This document shows positions 22,447-35,320 of a stretch of DNA of 64,000 bases, in pieces; the stretch's first letter is position 1; every line of letters begins with the position of its first letter. The stretch is taken from positions 15,936,519-16,000,518 of the forward strand of contig CM046342.1 in the NCBI GenBank assembly GCA_025403435.1. The letters are read 5' to 3'. The notes below the pieces were generated by a model, which searched no databases, was not told where the DNA came from, and was given only the letters and a program-made list of their open reading frames with translations. This DNA comes from Artocarpus heterophyllus. Its lineage: Eukaryota; Streptophyta; Magnoliopsida; Rosales; Moraceae. Position numbers and translations under genes: made by a program.

Positions 22447-25371
22447 AATCAAACAAGCAATAAACTTTTCAAGTACTTTGTTCCTCGTCTCTGTCTCAAG
22501 CTATGAGTCACATTTAATTGAAAAGGACCAACTAAAATTAGCTTTTATTTTTTCCAGGGCGGTAAAACCAAATATCATTCCTAACACTAAGCAATATTGT
22601 AGTAAATAAGAAATCCTGGCTTTTCTCTTGCTCAATTTGGTTCCAGAATTCACGCAATTAACAGAAGAAATGGCTCCCCAGTCACCATTTTACAAACCAG
22701 AGAACTATTTTTTTTAGTAAATCAAAACAAAAACTTTTTACTAGCAGTCAGAAGGTCGAATATCCTTGACGACCACTCATTATTCATAAGTGCCCCTCTT
22801 TCAAATGTGAATTCTAGACTTTTGACCGATCTCGTAAAACCGGTATCGCTACCGTGCGCTTCAAGCATCAGATTTCTGTCGTGGTCGTCAATATATAGAT
22901 GGGCCCGTTAGCAACTTAAGGGTTGAAAGGCCGAAAGGTGGTATGGTATGGTAAATTGCATTAAATAGTACAATTTTAATTTTTAATATAAATAAATAAT
23001 ATATTTTTAAAATTATTTAAGTATATAACATTTTTAGAATCACGTGTTTTTTTAAACACTTAAATTTTTAATTTTATCTTATCTTTTTTTTTTTTCTCTT
23101 TCTTTTTGTTTTGGTTTTTCGTTATTTCAATATCGTTTCGTGTTTTTCTCTATGTTATTTTATACCAAAATAAATTTCAATTTGATCTATTTAGGCTATT
23201 TTCTTAATATTGTAATATTTTGGTCTATTTATTTTTAATCTCAATAATTAGTGGTCTAATTCTCTCATTCTTTTTTTAACAAAAAATATTTTGGATATAC
23301 ATTAAGAAAAATAATTTAATGAATTGGAAATGCAAACATATAAGATATTTATGTACAAAAGTGAGAGGAAATAGAAACGAAGTGCTAAAAATAAAAATGA
23401 AAAAGGATAGAGGGTAAGAAAAAAGGGAAGAAAAGTATGAAAAAGAATGAAAAAACCCAAAAAACCAAAAAAAGTTAAAAATAAAAGAGGATGAAAAAGG
23501 GGGAAAAAAAGAAAAGCAAAAAAAAAAGATAACAAGTTGAAATAAATTTTTAACATATATATAAAGTAAGAATAAGTTTCGTATAGGGTTGTCAAGAAGC
23601 TTTAAACTCAAAACGTTTCGTTGTTTTTTTTTTTAGGAAATTTTTTTTTATTTTCTAGCTGAAATGTTTTTCTTAATTTTTGAAACATTTTTTTTTCCTT
23701 TTAACTGCTTTAAATGTTTTTTAGTTCTGAAACATTTTTTTAATTTTTTTTTAATTTTTTTGTTAACATGTTTAATATATTCGTACAGAATGCGTGTTTT
23801 TTAACTGGTAAATAAAAAGACCAAAAACTATTTCTAAAAGAAAGGGCAGGGAATGTTTCCCTACCACGTGTCAACTTTTTATGAAAGAGCTAATTCGCTA
23901 TGTTATATAGGGTAAGATTAGGTCGCTTAATGGATGAGGACTGCTTAGGCATTCGATGTTTTTAGCCTCACAAGCTTGAAGAAAAAATTGTGTACTCTTT
24001 TATAAAAAAATAATAAAATAAAATTGTAGGTGTGACGTTAAGTAAATATAATAGGAAAAATGACATGTAAAGGAAAATATTATTAATTATATGTTATTTT
24101 TTAGATTTTATATATTTTTTTCTTGGGTATTTTTGTTATTTAAGTCTGTGAAATTACTTAAAAGAGGTTTAATGCAGTAAAAATCAATTAAATATATATA
24201 TGTGAGAGAGAGAGAGATATTAAAAAAATGTAGAACTCTAAGAGAATAAACAAAATAAAAGTTTGATAATTCTACACGGAACATGAGAAAACTAGCTTAT
24301 CATAGAATTTTATTTTTAATTGTTAAACTTGTATTAGTTTTGACGATCAGTTTTGATGTGATCTTGGTTCCTATGATTCAAGAAAAAAGAAGAAGAAGAT
24401 GATAGGTTAAGCAAGGCAAACTCCTAAATCCTTGAAGGTGAACCCACAAAAATAAAGCAAGTGTTTTGTGGATCCTCAGGGTCCTTTTGGAATGCTCAAA
24501 ATAGTGAGGTTTTTTGAATCTTGTGGTTTCAATTGATGGTTTTGAATCTCTTATGATTTAAATCACGGTTTTCAATTGGTTTTAGAACATAAAGGTCTAA
24601 ACAAGCAATAAAACATAAAAATTGATGCTTGAATAGTGTTAAAAAATGAGAAAACCATAAATATATGTGTTTGGACTTTGAATGGTTAAAACGGTTCAGA
24701 CCATAAAAATTAAGGAGATCAATGTTTTTAAAACTGATGAGTTTGCCTATTTTAAATCATCCTCATCATTTTAAATCTTTTATTATTATTATTTTGTTTA
24801 TCAAATGCCAGTTTAACTTGAACCCATAAGTTCACAAACGGGTTACACAAACTCACATCATTTGTCTAACACTCATAGTGAAGGCATTTTTTTCAAAAAT
24901 AACATTGATAATAGTTTTTTTAATAGTAGCACTAACATCCTTGTTTAGGACTTTCATTTCTAACATTGACGTGTCAAGAACTGCGGTCTACACATAAACA
25001 CCATCAAAATTACCCTAAGTTAATCCAACAACCACCATACAAGTCATGACTATTCAAAAAATAAAATAATATTTTGCAAATATAAAGATACACATAAAGC
25101 AAACATAATTTTTTTTTTAATTCTGAAAACAAATTTAACCAATAAAGCCCTCAGAAAACACAATCAACTGGTTCTCTCTTATTTATTCTTTTTCTTTTAT
25201 TTTTCTCTCTCGCCCCTTTTCTCTCCATATTCCCTCTACCAACAAAAAAAGGTTTCTACGCAAAGACCGCCAAGCTTAGCAGGACTGTCGTACCGCATCT
25301 CCAACCGCTGCGCAGGCTGATACCATCACCGTCGCCCCTCATTTAAGGGAGTATAGTCATGCCCAGACCTT
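22447..25371. other. AT-rich intergenic region between the two LTR elements
   Basis: No gene was recognised. The open frames on the - strand at 23276-23611 are rich in Phe, Leu and Ser and reflect a purine-rich + strand stretch. A (GA)n run lies at about 24205-24218. The last 130 bp before the Athila element are GC-richer and could be the remnant of another sequence cut by that insertion. Confidence 0.5.
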
Positions 25372-26683
25372 TGTTCGGTAAAATTCACTAACGCAAGTGC
25401 ACGTTATCGATCAAGTAATACAATAGTGAGTAATAGTATCGTCTCACAGGGACTGTTGTATAATAATCTAACTAAATACTAAAGTTAGATTGACTCTTAG
25501 GTTTATCTAGTTGATCATATGAAGTTGTGATTGAATAAACTATTGAACTAAAGTACTAAATTAAGAATAAAAATTGCAATTAATTTTAAGAGATACTTCA
25601 ATAAGACAAGGCGTTAAGGCATTTGATTTCACCATAATCACTAGATATGAATTTCATAAAATTATGCAACCCAATTAACAATACACATGTGATGACGGAA
25701 ATTCCTAAATTATTTACTATCATATCTCTAGGTATAGCAAACCTACTCAGTTTATTACTCACTATATCTCTATGTGAATTTAAATAAATCAGAATGCATT
25801 AGGATTCATGAACTTTCCAGATAAAGCCACACAAATAATATGGTATATCTCTATCCATATTTAATTCATGGTTATATGTTAGATGAAGCATTTGCATAAT
25901 TCTCCCTTCTCAGTTTTGAACATGCACATCAGATCATTTAAATGGTAGCTAATCATTTAAAACCATTAAACATAACAACAAATAACTCACGTGAATAAAA
26001 TTAATTATGGTGCATAAATATGAAATTCACATCGTCATGATTAGGTTACATCATAGCCCTAACTAAGAAAATTAGAACATAATTGAAAAAGAAATAAAAA
26101 CTGAAACTATAATTGAATCAAACATTAAGAGTTAAGAGAGCAAGAAATTCTGTCACCAATCTCTCACTTCTTACTCCGGATTGCTTGACGGCTCCTAAAA
26201 AATAAACAACGCTCTCCAAAATTGACTAATAACCTAGCTCCCCAGACTATTCTATTTATACTACTCTTAAGTTAACAAATCCCTTGTTTCGCGTCCAAAA
26301 ATCGTGGTTAAGAATCACTCTGGTGCCGCGGCCCTTCTTTCCCAGCGCTGCGGCGCTTCTTTTCTATTTTTTTCTTCTTTTCTGCCGTAGCGCCGCGGCG
26401 CTCCTTTCCCAGCGCCGCGGCGCTGAGTTCCTGCCTTTACGCTGCACAGTTTCTCCTTGGGCGCCGCGGCGCTGCTTCTCTGCACACGGTCCTTGACATG
26501 CAATTTTTCTCCAATCTCTTGTGTTCGTACTCCTTTTGTTTTCTTCTTTTTTCTTTCTTCAACCTACATCAATAAAAGCATACTTTCATGAAAAAGTTGG
26601 ATGTTTCATGTAATTTTTCTCAAAAACATAGTAATATTTGCTAATTAAAAGTGGCCAAATAACTCTCTAAACTAGAGTTATCA
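25372..26683 (-). repeat. Athila 3' LTR (left copy)
   Basis: In element orientation it runs TGATAACTC to CGAACA. It carries GC-rich palindromic units such as agcgccgcggcgct at about 26322-26475, in otherwise AT-rich sequence. It has one 21-bp GC unit more than the other LTR. Confidence 0.95.
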
Positions 26684-26697
26684 AAACCCCCCAAACT
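26684..26697 (-). promoter_or_regulatory. Athila polypurine tract
   Basis: On the - strand, gtttggggggttt directly precedes the 3' LTR start TGATAAC. This is the standard position of the plus-strand primer. Confidence 0.85.
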
Positions 26698-28219
26698 AAC
26701 TTTTGCTAGTCCTCGAGCAAAATCAAGAAGTAACACAAACATGGAACAACAAATCCTTCAAGATGTCCTCCAAAATTTTTCCATCTTACAATTCACAGAA
26801 AAGAACAAATTCCATCCAAACAGTGAGATCGATTTGCTATTTAAGACTAATTCTAATTTTATGACCCGTGTGTGTGTGTTATCCATTCTTTTCAAATTGT
26901 ATGCAATTCAGTAACATCCACATTACTCTGAGAAGTTTTGATGAGTTGTGCAAAGAAACATGTTCATAGGTTCACCTTTCATTCCTTTCTCCACTAATGT
27001 AGGCTAGTCATCCAACTCAAAATCATTAGGGCTTTATTAAGCTTGTAACGTCAGGCTGGGCTAGAGGTAGGATAAAAGTTAATTTTAGGCTCAATTCACC
27101 CCTCCATGTTGATTTCCAGACTCCAATTAGAATCACTCTTGGTTGTATACCCTTAAACCACTTCACTTGTACAATCAACATTACCCTTCTCTTCAAACCA
27201 TCCAACTTCTGACCAATTTAGACCCTATCCCCAAGCTCACTCCATCGCCCTCAACTGCACTCAATTATGCGCATTGGTTTTCTTAGTCACTCATTGTTGT
27301 TTCATCTTTTTTTTTCTTTTTAGTTTTGTGTTGTTGTTGTTTTCTTTTTCCTTTTCCTTTTTTTTTTGAATGGCATCATATGAATACTAATAAGATCCTT
27401 AAATAGCAAATTAATACAACGTGAGGCTCAAAAACTTCTATGCTTCAAGTAACAACTCAACAACTCCCTTGCTCCATTCTACCTCCCAAAATACGCTTAC
27501 CTTCTTCAGAAATCAACATGTTTACGGGATGTGGGACAAGGTATAAATGATTGACTGGTTTAACAAATGTGGGTGACAATGAAAGAACGGTTAATGCATC
27601 AAGGCTCAACAAGGTGACTAGAGATATTTAACTAAGGTTGGCTTGAACGGCTCAAACGATCCAAAAATGGCCTAAATCATGTTTTCAGTTAGATGTAGCC
27701 TAGGATTTCGCCTCGAGAGAAAATCAGATGAATTCTAAAACATGGGTGAACATCAATGGACATACACACAATTCAAAAATTCAAGATTTTTGTGCTCAAG
27801 AAATAGATCATAAATTCAGAATTAGAATTAAACAACAAATCCATTACACGTTTAGACAAAAATTCACACCTCCTACGAATTTTAAGACATCCAAATAAAG
27901 GATTCAATCATATCCAGATTCATCAATGCAGGAATGTATCACTTCAAGTTTCAAAAAGGGTTAACACAAGTTTCAAAAAACAAATTTTGTTCTCCCCCCC
28001 CCCCCCCCCCAAACTAAATAGAGCATTGCCCTCAATGTATAAATAAAGAAGAAAAGGTAAGGAAACCCCCTGAGTAACAAATGAGGCCAATTGGACTTGT
28101 GCAGCCATGGGAACTCTAAGAAGTGATCTAGATAACAAGGAAAACAAACAAAACAAAAACCTTAAGAAGTTGAGAATGAAAAGAAAACCTAAATAATGAA
28201 AGAAAAATGGAAAGTGAAA
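26698..28219. other. Athila 3' non-coding internal region
   Basis: This is about 1.5 kb between the extra ORF and the 3' LTR with no coding signal. It contains a 17-18 base C run near 27996-28013 and T-rich tracts. Long non-coding 3' regions are usual for Athila elements. Confidence 0.7.
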
Positions 28220-29266
28220 TCAAGGCTCCGGGTGGTCAGGAAAATGCGGTGGAGGTGGAAGTTGAGATTCATCCATGCCCAAGTGTCGAGCAATTGCCCG
28301 CATCATGGCAATATTATATTCTAGGCCCAATTCCAAACGACGCAAGCGATCACTGATTGGTAACTCAGGGGCAGGTACAGCAGGCGGTTGAGCTATAGGA
28401 GTGACTTGTTCGGGCTGAGAGGGTTGGCTCGAAGCTGAGGCACTAGTGTCTTGCCGAAACGGAGGGCGTACTTCTTGGTCGCGGAAGCTTCCCACGACCT
28501 TTCTGTTAATGATTTTCATGGGTTGTAATAATTCTTCCTCTTGGTCGAATGGGACTCCGGCGTCGATGCATAGGCGTGTGATGAGGGAAGAGTGACCCAA
28601 ACCACCAGTCGTGGAACCCATAGCAGTTCTCAGAATACTGTCTTGGATTACTTTTCCCACATCAATAGTTTTACCTGTAACAATAGCAAATAACAAGGCA
28701 GCTCTGTCCTTGGTAACATCAGAAAAATGCATTACAGGCATTAATTTTGATGCAATAAAATACAACCACGCTTTATACTCCCTGTTTAATGCGGAGGAGG
28801 GAAACGACACCGCTTCGCCTCCCCGTGTTAATTTTCACGTGGTGCCAGCAATAGCTATTGTGCCAAGAACTTCCTCATAATCCAAATGTTCACTGAGGTA
28901 TTCATAATAATCATCATTATCGATATTTCGAAGCCCATAATACCTGTTAATGGTTGTTTTATCAAAACAAACCATCTTACCTCGTACACTTACCTGGAGG
29001 TTAGTGTGCTCTGGAACATTGGCATAAAATTCCCGGACAAGTGGGACTACAGCCGCCTCAGGTTGCTCAAGAAATTTGCTCCATCCTCTTTGCATAACCA
29101 TATTAAAAAAGACTGTAGAAAAACCATCACTAAAGTCTAAACCCCGTTCCGGTACTACAGTTTTCTTAACAATGGCATTGTTATGTCTTTTTCTCGCGGC
29201 CTCACTCACAAACCGGGTATATGGGGTGGATGATGAGGCTGCAGTTCGTGTGCGCTTAGAAGCCAT
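28220..29266 (-). pseudogene. Athila extra ORF after pol (plant transposon protein / env-like position)
   Basis: The frame starts at a good ATG at 29266 (MASKRTRTAA); an upstream ATG at 29353 is also in frame. It encodes about 350 residues. Motifs such as 'RGLDFSDGF', 'NRYYGLRNIDNDDYYEYL' and 'TLIT'-like helical stretches resemble the putative plant transposon protein domain often found in Athila and related elements, in the position called env-like. Its C-terminus is proline-rich (QLPPPPHFPDHPEP). One in-frame TGA at 28835-28837 splits it into two open halves with no frame change. No transmembrane segment or signal peptide stands out, so an envelope function is not supported by the sequence itself. 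Confidence 0.7.
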
Positions 29267-29479
29267 TTTCTTTTTTTGAATGGCACACACGTTGAAGAGA
29301 AAGACGAACCGAAAGGAGATGGCAGCCACAACGTTGGAGGATGAGGATGGCAAAGTTTTCTAGAGAGAGAGAAGTAAGAAGAAGTGAGAGAGAGGAGTTT
29401 AGTTTAGAGAGAGAAAGTGAATGGTGAGAATGAGGGAAAGGAAAGGTGGGTGGTTATGTTTAAAGGCTTTTTTTTTTTT

Positions 29480-29680
29480 TTCAAAATCACGCCTACAGCG
29501 CCGCGGCCCTGGAATTCCAGCGCTGCGGCGCTATCGTTCTGCCTTTTCTTTTTTTTTTTGTGGCACCGCGACGCTGGTGTTATAGCGCCGTGGCGCTTTC
29601 CTTCTGCCAACGAGATTTTCATTCATCCACAACAGCGTCGCGGCGCTCTAAATTGAGGGCTGCGGCGCTTGGATTCTGCC
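29480..29680. repeat. GC-rich palindromic units like those in the LTRs
   Basis: Variants of agcgccgcggcgct (cagcgccgcggccctgg, cagcgctgcggcgct, tagcgccgtggcgct, cagcgtcgcggcgct, ggctgcggcgct) are spaced by T-rich or ttctgcc segments. They sit between the extra ORF and pol of the Athila element and closely resemble the units at 26322-26475 and 36273-36406 in its LTRs. Confidence 0.85.
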
Positions 29681-29935
29681 AAAAAAAAAAACACAGTTCA
29701 CCCAGCAATTTTTTTCTGATGCTCCCTTATTGATTTTGACTCCTGCAAAACAAAATGATATTGTTAAACAAAAATAACCTAAATTATTTATTTTTTTATT
29801 ATTTTTTTATTATTTTTTTTATTTTTATTTATTTATTTATTTATTATTTTTTTTTTGACATGATAAATAAGGAAATGCTTGGGTTGCCTCCCAAGAAGCG
29901 CTTGCTTTATTGTCTTCAGCCAGACTGTCTCAATG

Positions 29936-32900
29936 TCACTTGGTAGGAGCTTGTAATTCGATGGTGGTTTTATTCATGTTAACTCCACCTATAAAGTAGG
30001 GCTTCAAGCGCTGACCATTGACCTTAAATTTGCCTTTGGTATCATGTGCTACCTCTATTGCTCCAGATGGAAAGACTTGTGTTACTGTAAATGGTCCTGA
30101 CCACCTAGATTTCAGCTTACTTGGAAACAATTTAAGGCGAGAGTTATAGAGCAAGACCTGTTGACCAACTGCAAATTCTTTTCTGAGAATGTGCTTATCA
30201 TGCCATCTTTTCGTTTTCTCCTTGTAAAGCTTTGCATTCTCATAAGCATCAAGCCGAAATTCATCCAGCTCATTTAGTTGCAGCAACCTAGCCTCACCTG
30301 TCAATTGCGCATCAAAATTCAAACATTTAGTTGCCCAATAAGCCTTATGTTCTAGTTCCACTGGCAGGTGACATGCTTTTCCAAAAACTAGCCTGAAAGG
30401 GGACATCCCGATGGGAGTTTTGAATGCAGTCCTATATGCCCAAAGTGCATCATCTAACTTAATAGACCAATCCTTCCTAGAGGCATTTACTGTCTTCTCC
30501 AAAATCCTCTTGATTTTCCTATTTGAAATTTCCACTTGACCATTAGTCTGAGGATGATATGCTAGCGCCACCTTATGTGTAACCCCATATTTTCCCAAAA
30601 GTGCCTCAAATTGCTTACTACTGAAATGCGACCCTTGATCACTTATGATTGCCCTAGGGGTGCCAAATCAGGAAAAAATGTTCTTTTTCAGAAATTTGAC
30701 CACGACCTTAGTGTCATTTGTTGGTACAGCAGCTGCTTCTACCCACTTAGATACGTACTCAACGGCTACTAAGATGTATTCATTCCCAAATGAAGGTGAA
30801 AATGGTCCCATGAAATCAATACCCCAAACATCAAATAGTTCACACACAATAATGTTGTTTAAAGGCATCTCATTTTTCCTAGAAATATTTCCCATTCTTT
30901 GACATCGATCGCATGAGGCTACATAGAAGTGTGCATCTTTAAAAAGTGTGGGCCAATAGAAACCTGATTGTAATACTTTAGCAGCAGTTTTAGAACCACT
31001 AAAATGACCACCAGCCTCCCCATCATGACAAAGTTGTAAAATGCTTACCATTTCGTCCTCAGAAACACATCTTCTTATCACCTGATCTGCGCAAATTTTA
31101 AACAAGAAAGGGTCTTCCCAAAAATAGTGTTTAACATCAGAAAAGAATTTTTTCTTTTGTTGATATGACAAATCAGGGGGTAGAACATTACTTGCTAAAA
31201 AATTTACCAAATCAGCATACCAAGGGACTCGCGTGGATTTGATAGAGAATACTTGCTCATCAGGGAATTCCTCCAAAATTGGGCTGCCCACTTCATCATG
31301 ATTGGGAATTCTGGATAAGTGATCTACAACTAGGTTCTCAGCTCCCTTTTTATCCTTGATCTCCAAATCAAACTCTTGAAGCAACAATATCCACCTGATT
31401 AACCTGGGCTTGGATTCCTTCTTTTCAAGTAAGTATTTCAGAGCAGAATGATCAGAGTAAACAACTACTTTTGAACCAATCAAATGAGAACGAAATTTAT
31501 CAAAAGCAAAAACTACCGCCAGAAGTTCCTTTTCTGTTGTTGTGTAATTCAGTTGTGCTTCCGACAAGGTTCGACTAGCGTAATATATAGTTTGAAAAAA
31601 TTTATTCTTTTGTTGGCCCAGCACTGCTCCAACTACTGAATCACTTGCATCACACATGAGCTCAAAAGGTAAATCCCAATCAGGCGCTGCCATGATAGGT
31701 GCTGACACAAGCTTTTCCTTCAAAGCGTTAAAGGCTTGCAAGCATTCATTAGAAAACACAAATGGGGCATCTTTAACCAACAAGTTAGACAAAGGTCTAG
31801 CAATTTTAGAAAAATCTTTTATAAATCGCCTATAAAATCCAGCATGCCCCAAGAATCCACGAACAAGTTTAACAGATGTGGGTGGAGGCAATTTTGCAAT
31901 AACTTCCACTTTGGCTCTATCAACTTCTATACCGTCTTTCGAGATTTTGTGTCCAAGCACAATCCCTTCCTGCACCATAAAATGACACTTTTCCCAATTC
32001 AAAACAAGGTTAGTTTCCTCACATCTTTGTAACACCAATGCCAAATTATGTAAGCATAAATCGAATGATGTGCCAAAAACAGAAAAGTCATCCATGAAAA
32101 TTTCAATGAATTTCTCAACCATATCAGAAAAAATGGCCATCATACAACGCTGAAAAGTTGCTGGTGCATTACAAAGACCAAAAGGCATCCTTCTATATGC
32201 AAAAGTGCCATAGGGACAAGTGAACGTGGTCTTTTCTTGATCCTCCGGTGTAATAGGGATTTGATTATACCCTGAATATCCATCTAGAAAACAATAAAAT
32301 TGATGTCCTGCAAGTCTTTCCAACATTTGATCAATAAATGGTAAAGGAAAATGATCTTTTCTAGTGGCGTCATTTAATTTCCTATAATCCATACAAACAC
32401 GCCACCTAGTAACTGTTCTAGTTGGAATTAACTCATTATTATCATTCTTTTGAACAGTCATACCTCCTTTCTTCGACACAACTTGCACAGGACTTACCCA
32501 TGAACTATAAGATATAGGATAGATGATCCCGGCATCCAATAGTTTGATAACCTCAGCTTTCACCACTTCTTGCATTTTTGGATTCAGACGCCTTTGGGGT
32601 TGAATGGTGGGCTTGTATTTCTCCTCCATAAGAATTTTGTGCATGCAAATGGAGGGGCTTATTCCCTTGATGTCTGCAATCTTCCATCCAATTGTGCCTT
32701 TGTGCTCTCTTAACACCCTAAGCAGCTTTTTGTCCATAAGATCTGTCAAAGAAGAAGAAATAATTACAGGTAGTGAGGAATTACCATCTAAATATGCATA
32801 TTTTAAATGAGAAGGTAAGGGTTTAAGCTCAAAAATGGGAGGCTCTTCAATTGATGGCTTAGGCCTTGTGATGGACTGTCCCACTTCTACAAGTTGCAAT

Positions 32901-33304
32901 GCCTTGTGCCTCGGAATTGGTGGATTTGCCTCCATAAAGTCTACATATTCCCTTATTTCCTCATTCTCAACATCCGCACCAGTAGATTAGGTTAGACAAG
33001 CTTCAAGCGAATCCTTGAAAACATCTTCCTGAAAAATCTTAGATACCAATTTATCAATAGTGTCAATTCTAAAGCAAGAATCATCAGTTGAGGGATATTT
33101 CATTGCTTCAAACACATTAAAGGTGACATGATCATCTTGAACCCTGAGAATTAATTTTCCTTGTTGCACATCTATCAAGGTTCTTCCAGTCGCTAGAAAA
33201 GGACGGCCTAAAATGAGCAGAACCTCATGATCTTCCTCCATTTCTAGAACAATAAAATCTGCAGGAAAAATAAACTTGTCAACCTTTACTAGTACATCTT
33301 CCAC
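29936..33304 (-). pseudogene. Athila Pol: protease end, RT, RNase H, integrase
   Basis: Reading right to left: retropepsin C-terminal part with 'LLILGRPFLATGRTLIDV'; RT with '[20 protein letters not shown]', '[12 protein letters not shown]', '[16 protein letters not shown]' and the catalytic box '[10 protein letters not shown]'; RNase H with '[15 protein letters not shown]', '[15 protein letters not shown]' and '[11 protein letters not shown]'; integrase with an H2C2 finger ('CDRCQRMG'), Asp in '[10 protein letters not shown]', Asp in 'ISDQGSHF' and Glu in 'NGQVEISNR'. RT before integrase defines Ty3-gypsy. Two in-frame stops, a TAA near 32985 and a TGA near 30668, interrupt an otherwise continuous frame. 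All catalytic residues named are still present. The two stops make this copy defective. Confidence 0.9.
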
Positions 33305-33328
33305 AATACCTCTTGGGTGCTTAATTGT

Positions 33329-35103
33329 TCAGTCTGCAAGTTGAAGTGACACTGTGGTTGCTTTAACCTCTCCCAAACCTAATTTCTTGAAGACAGAAAA
33401 AGGCATTAAATTGATACTAGCCCCTAAATCACATAATGCTTTTTCAAAATAAGAGTCACTAATAGTACAAGGAATGGTAAAACTCCTTGGATCTTTTAGT
33501 TTAGGCGGCAACTTATTCTGCAGAATGGCTGAACATTCCTCATTCAATTTTACTGTTTCATAATCCTCAAGCTTCCTTTTGTTGGCCAAAATCTCCTTCA
33601 AGAATTTTACATAGCTAGGCATCTGGGCTAAGGCATCTGCAAAAGAAATGTTAATATGCAATTTTTTAAACACCTCAAGAAATTTAGAAAATTGCTTATC
33701 TAATTTGTGCTGCTGGAGTCTTTGAGGGAATGGAATGGGAGGCATATAGGGCTTTGGATCATCAGGAAAAAGCTTGCTCTCGCATGTCTCCTTGGCTTGC
33801 TCATTACTCTCTTCTTCTTGTTCAATATTGACCTCCTGTTTAGCATCCTCTTGTCCCAATTGTTTGCCACTTCTCAAAGCAATTGCCTTTATGTTCTCAA
33901 TAGGATTCTTTTCTGTGTTGCTTGGCAAAGAACCCTGTGGTCTACCTGAGATCATATTAGCCATCTGTCCTATTTGCATTTCCAGATTTCTAATAGATGA
34001 CTCTTGATTTTGGAGTCTTGCATCTGTAGTCTTCATAAAATCTTGAGTGGAGGTCGCCAGCTTAGCAACAATATCTTCCAAATTTGGCTTTTTCTCCTCC
34101 TGTTGCTTGAATCCTGGTGGTGGTCTCATTGCATTTTGATTGCCCCATGAAAAATTCGGATGATTACGCCACCCCGGGGTTGTAAGTGTTGGAATAAGGA
34201 TTATTTTGTGACCTGTTAAAATTTCCAACAAAATTAGCATTTTCAGAAGGTTGAGCAAAATTGTTACCTACCTGGCATTCATTGCTGGCATGTCCTCCAC
34301 CACCAAAATTCACATACGGCATTCTAAATTTTCATAGCTGAAGCACTCATATGGTCTATCTTTCTGTTAAGTGCTTCAAACTGAGCTGTGAGTGCAGATA
34401 ATGCATCCACTTCATGAACTCCTGCAGTTCTCCTAGTTTGTAGCCTTTCAGTAGGCCACTGATAGTTGTTTGATGCCATCTCTTCTATTAGATCAAAAGC
34501 CTCCTCAGGTGTTTTATTATTTAATGTCCCACCTGCAGCTACATCAATAGTAGCCCGGATACTTGCACTAGACCCATTGTAAAAAGTTTGTACCTGCATC
34601 CAGACTGGTAATCCATGATGTGGGCACCTCCTTAGCAGCTCCTTGAATCTTTCCCATGCCTCGTATAGCGACTCATTGTCCATCTGCAAGAAATTAGTAA
34701 TATCGTTACGCATTTTTGCAGATTTTGCTGGAGGGAAAAACTTACCGAGGAATTTTTGGGCCATAGTATCCCAGGTGGTGATTGATCCTACAGGAAGAGA
34801 TGTGAGCCAATTCTTGGCTTTATCCCTTAGCGAGAACAGTCTAACTGCATCGTATGACACTCCATTAAATTTAATAGTGTCATAGATTTCGAGAAATGCA
34901 TCAATGTGGGCGTTTGGATCATCACAAGGTAGCCCACTAAATTGCACCGATTGTTGAATCATTTGAATGAGAGATGGCTTGATCTCAAAGTTGTTCACTT
35001 GAATAGCCGGCCTCCTAATGCTTGAAGTGGCACCTTGAATAGTTGGTGCTGCATAATCTCTCAAAAGTTGGCGAGGGTTTTCAGCTTCACCTGCATCCGC
35101 CAT
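33329..35103 (-). pseudogene. Athila Gag with zinc knuckle, plus start of protease
   Basis: Gag starts at 35103 (MADAGEAENPRQLLRDYAAP) and shows the retrotransposon Gag core 'FLQMDNESLYEAWERFKELL' and 'LPVWMQVQTFYNG'. A C-x2-C-type zinc knuckle near 34275-34305 is broken by an extra base, and a stop (TAG at about 34324) lies just before it. A second extra base in a G run near 34175 moves the reading into the frame of 34258-33329. That last part carries the protease active-site region 'LCDLGASINLMPFSVFKKLG', with the DxGA motif. A TGA near 33329 separates it from the rest of the protease. Confidence 0.85.
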
Positions 35104-35297
35104 TTTCTTAGTGCGATTTCTCTATTCTCTTAACAGTCTTTTGAAAGTACACTCAATTTCTGGATCAAACTTAACAAGTTCCCCTTGTTTAGTTCTTCTC
35201 ATACACCAATGCACTCCTAAAAATGAACAAAATAAAAGAAACTAGATTAAATCAAGAGTTATCCGGTATTAATATTAATTAGTATTAAACAAGTAGT

Positions 35298-35314
35298 CCC
35301 CGGCAACGACGCCA
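35298..35314 (-). promoter_or_regulatory. tRNA-Asp-type primer-binding site
   Basis: On the - strand TGGCGTCGTTGCCGGGG matches, with one change, the complement of the 3' end of plant cytosolic tRNA-Asp (TGGCGCCGTTGCCGGGG). It lies 6 bases inside the 5' LTR. Confidence 0.9.
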
Positions 35315-35320
35315 AAAACT

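Noticed and set aside
23276..23611. Two overlapping - strand ORFs with Phe/Ser-rich products
   Set aside because: They reflect an A/G-rich + strand stretch.
24478..24760. Segment with repeated ggttttgaat and aaaccata words resembling MITE interiors
   Set aside because: No matching terminal repeats or target duplication could be found.
26284..26503. ORFs in the Athila LTR on both strands
   Set aside because: They are produced by GC-palindromic repeats; LTRs of this family are non-coding.
29480..29680. Regularly spaced GC-rich repeats, at first sight CRISPR-like
   Set aside because: Units vary, spacing is irregular, they are shared with LTRs and the DNA is plant nuclear.
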